Below are positions 5,754 through 6,627 of a DNA stretch of 6,627 nt, piece after piece. This DNA is from Phycisphaerae bacterium. GTDB taxonomy: Bacteria; Planctomycetota; Phycisphaerae; UBA1845. The position numbers and the translations under genes were made by a program. The notes beneath the pieces are model-generated. The model was not told the origin of the DNA, made no database searches, and saw nothing but the letters and a program-made list of their open reading frames with translations. Position 1 is the stretch's first letter. Each line of letters begins with the position of its first letter. Where the stretch lies: NCBI GenBank assembly GCA_029260195.1, contig JAJDDS010000298.1, positions 1 through 6,627 on the forward strand, in the 5' to 3' direction.

Positions 5754-6627
5754 ATGAAAAACGTACGCGCTACGATTGTGTTTCTGTGTCTCGCCTTCTC
5801 ACGAGTTTGCCTCGCGGACGATCCAGCCGCCAGAATTCACGTCTGCAATCATGGGTCGACGCATGCCGATTACGATCCGGTGGCGATTCGGTCGTACGCG
5901 CAAGGCGCGGGGGCGGCGTGCGAGACCCTTCCGATCTCGTTGAACGATCACCTCGTCGGGAGCAATCTGGACTTTGCAAACACCGTCTACGCGGTCGATC
6001 TGGACCACGACGGGGACGAGGACGTCATTGTCGGCGCGGGGTTCGATGACCTCGTCGCATGGTACGAGAACAACGGAGGCGTTCCCGGTTCGGCGCCGAC
6101 GTTCACGCAGCACATCATCACGGAGTCCGCCGATTTTGTACGCGGCGTGTTCGCGGCTGATGTGAATGGCGACGGGGATGTAGACGTGCTGTCGGCGTCG
6201 GGATTCGATGATACGATTCAGTGGTTTGAGAGCGACGGGGGATCACCGCCCAGTTTCACTGCGCGCGTGATTTCGAACACCGCGGACTTCGCGCGGTCGG
6301 TGTACGCAGCCGACTTGGACGGCGACAGTGACATTGATGTTCTGTCGGCGTCCAACAACGATGACAAGGTCGCCTGGTACCAGAGCAACGGGGAGGATCC
6401 GCCGAGCTTCACCGAACACGTGATTACCACCGCCGCCGACGGCGCGCGGAGTGTGTTCGCGGCAGACGTGAACGGCGACGGAAATGTCGACGTCCTGTCG
6501 GCGTCGGCGTTGGACAACGAGATCGTGTGGTATCGAAGCAATGGTGCGTCGACGCCGATGTTTATGCCGCATCTTGTGAGCGGCATCGCGTCGAGCCCCG
6601 AGTCGGTGATCGCCATGGACATGGACG
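5754..6627 (+). CDS. Exported FG-GAP/VCBS repeat protein, 3' end cut by window
   Basis: The frame is open from ATG 5754 to the last base (291 codons plus one base) without a stop. GGAG at 5743-5746 is seven bases upstream; a GTG immediately before (5751) is an alternative start. Residues 1-21 form a signal peptide ending CLA before DDPAAR, with an unusual Arg in the hydrophobic part. After about 55 unassigned residues come repeats starting at residues 78, 132, 183, 234 and 285, giving a regular pitch of about 51 residues. Each has a calcium loop: DLDHDGDED, DVNGDGDVD, DLDGDSDID, DVNGDGNVD, then DMDG at the cut. WY/WF and ADxARS motifs recur between them. This is the FG-GAP/VCBS beta-propeller type. 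By family it acts outside the cytoplasm in adhesion or ligand binding; partner unknown. The missing C-terminus may hold a sorting or dockerin domain. Confidence 0.88.
   Translation, partial: MKNVRATIVFLCLAFSRVCLADDPAARIHVCNHGSTHADYDPVAIRSYAQGAGAACETLPISLNDHLVGSNLDFANTVYAVDLDHDGDEDVIVGAGFDDLVAWYENNGGVPGSAPTFTQHIITESADFVRGVFAADVNGDGDVDVLSASGFDDTIQWFESDGGSPPSFTARVISNTADFARSVYAADLDGDSDIDVLSASNNDDKVAWYQSNGEDPPSFTEHVITTAADGARSVFAADVNGDGNVDVLSASALDNEIVWYRSNGASTPMFMPHLVSGIASSPESVIAMDMD
5985..6627 (+). repeat. FG-GAP coding repeats, about 153-bp pitch
   Basis: Repeat starts at 5985, 6147, 6300, 6453 and 6606 are spaced 162, 153, 153 and 153 bp. The 18-codon cores at 6147-6200 and 6453-6506 encode nearly identical peptides (VFAADVNGDGxVDVLSAS) yet differ at seven codons, six of them silent. 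The repeats are thus old and held by selection on protein sequence. The array continues past the window. Confidence 0.8.

Noticed and set aside
1..6627. tRNA, rRNA, insertion sequence or attachment site
   Set aside because: No cloverleaf, rRNA signature, transposase motif or terminal inverted repeats with flanking duplications were seen.

Overview
The window looks like accessory or ordinary chromosome of a high-GC planctomycete, probably near Phycisphaerae. This is inferred from protein style. Three exported proteins carry calcium-loop or repeat architectures typical of that group: a right-handed beta-helix protein with the 'YVDGDN...DPFCAIQ' opening, the 'NPLF...SPCVNTGDP...DMGYHYP' block and a C-terminal dockerin pair, and an FG-GAP/VCBS protein. 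All convincing genes are on the + strand; the long minus-strand reading frames are GC-driven shadows.

Layout: 1-373 is non-coding and forms several good inverted repeats ahead of the first gene. 374-2107 encodes a secreted beta-helix protein ending in two dockerin-type repeats. 2225-2893 encodes a small exported protein of unknown function with an acidic, calcium-loop-like C-terminus. A very strong intrinsic terminator (3029-3067) closes this block. A G-rich non-coding stretch with a plausible sigma70-type promoter follows. It leads into a two-gene unit: 3430-4200, a degenerate receiver protein with a FliM-like peptide near its C-terminus, and 4197-5564, a receiver-like/GAF-like/GGDEF diguanylate cyclase. 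The two overlap by ATGA and are probably translationally coupled. A second terminator (5658-5692) and a candidate promoter precede 5754-6627+, an FG-GAP repeat protein cut off by the window end.

The cytoplasmic c-di-GMP pair is flanked by exported, probably calcium-binding surface or extracellular proteins. Synthesis of c-di-GMP and production of surface proteins could be functionally related, but the strong terminators make these separate transcription units, and nothing in the sequence proves a link. The most interesting part is the coupled pair. Both proteins have receiver-like folds lacking standard phosphorylation residues, both carry a Cys-Val-Asp at the strand where the phospho-acceptor should lie, and the first adds a peptide resembling the CheY-binding segment of FliM. 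The cyclase itself has intact catalytic and product-inhibition motifs.
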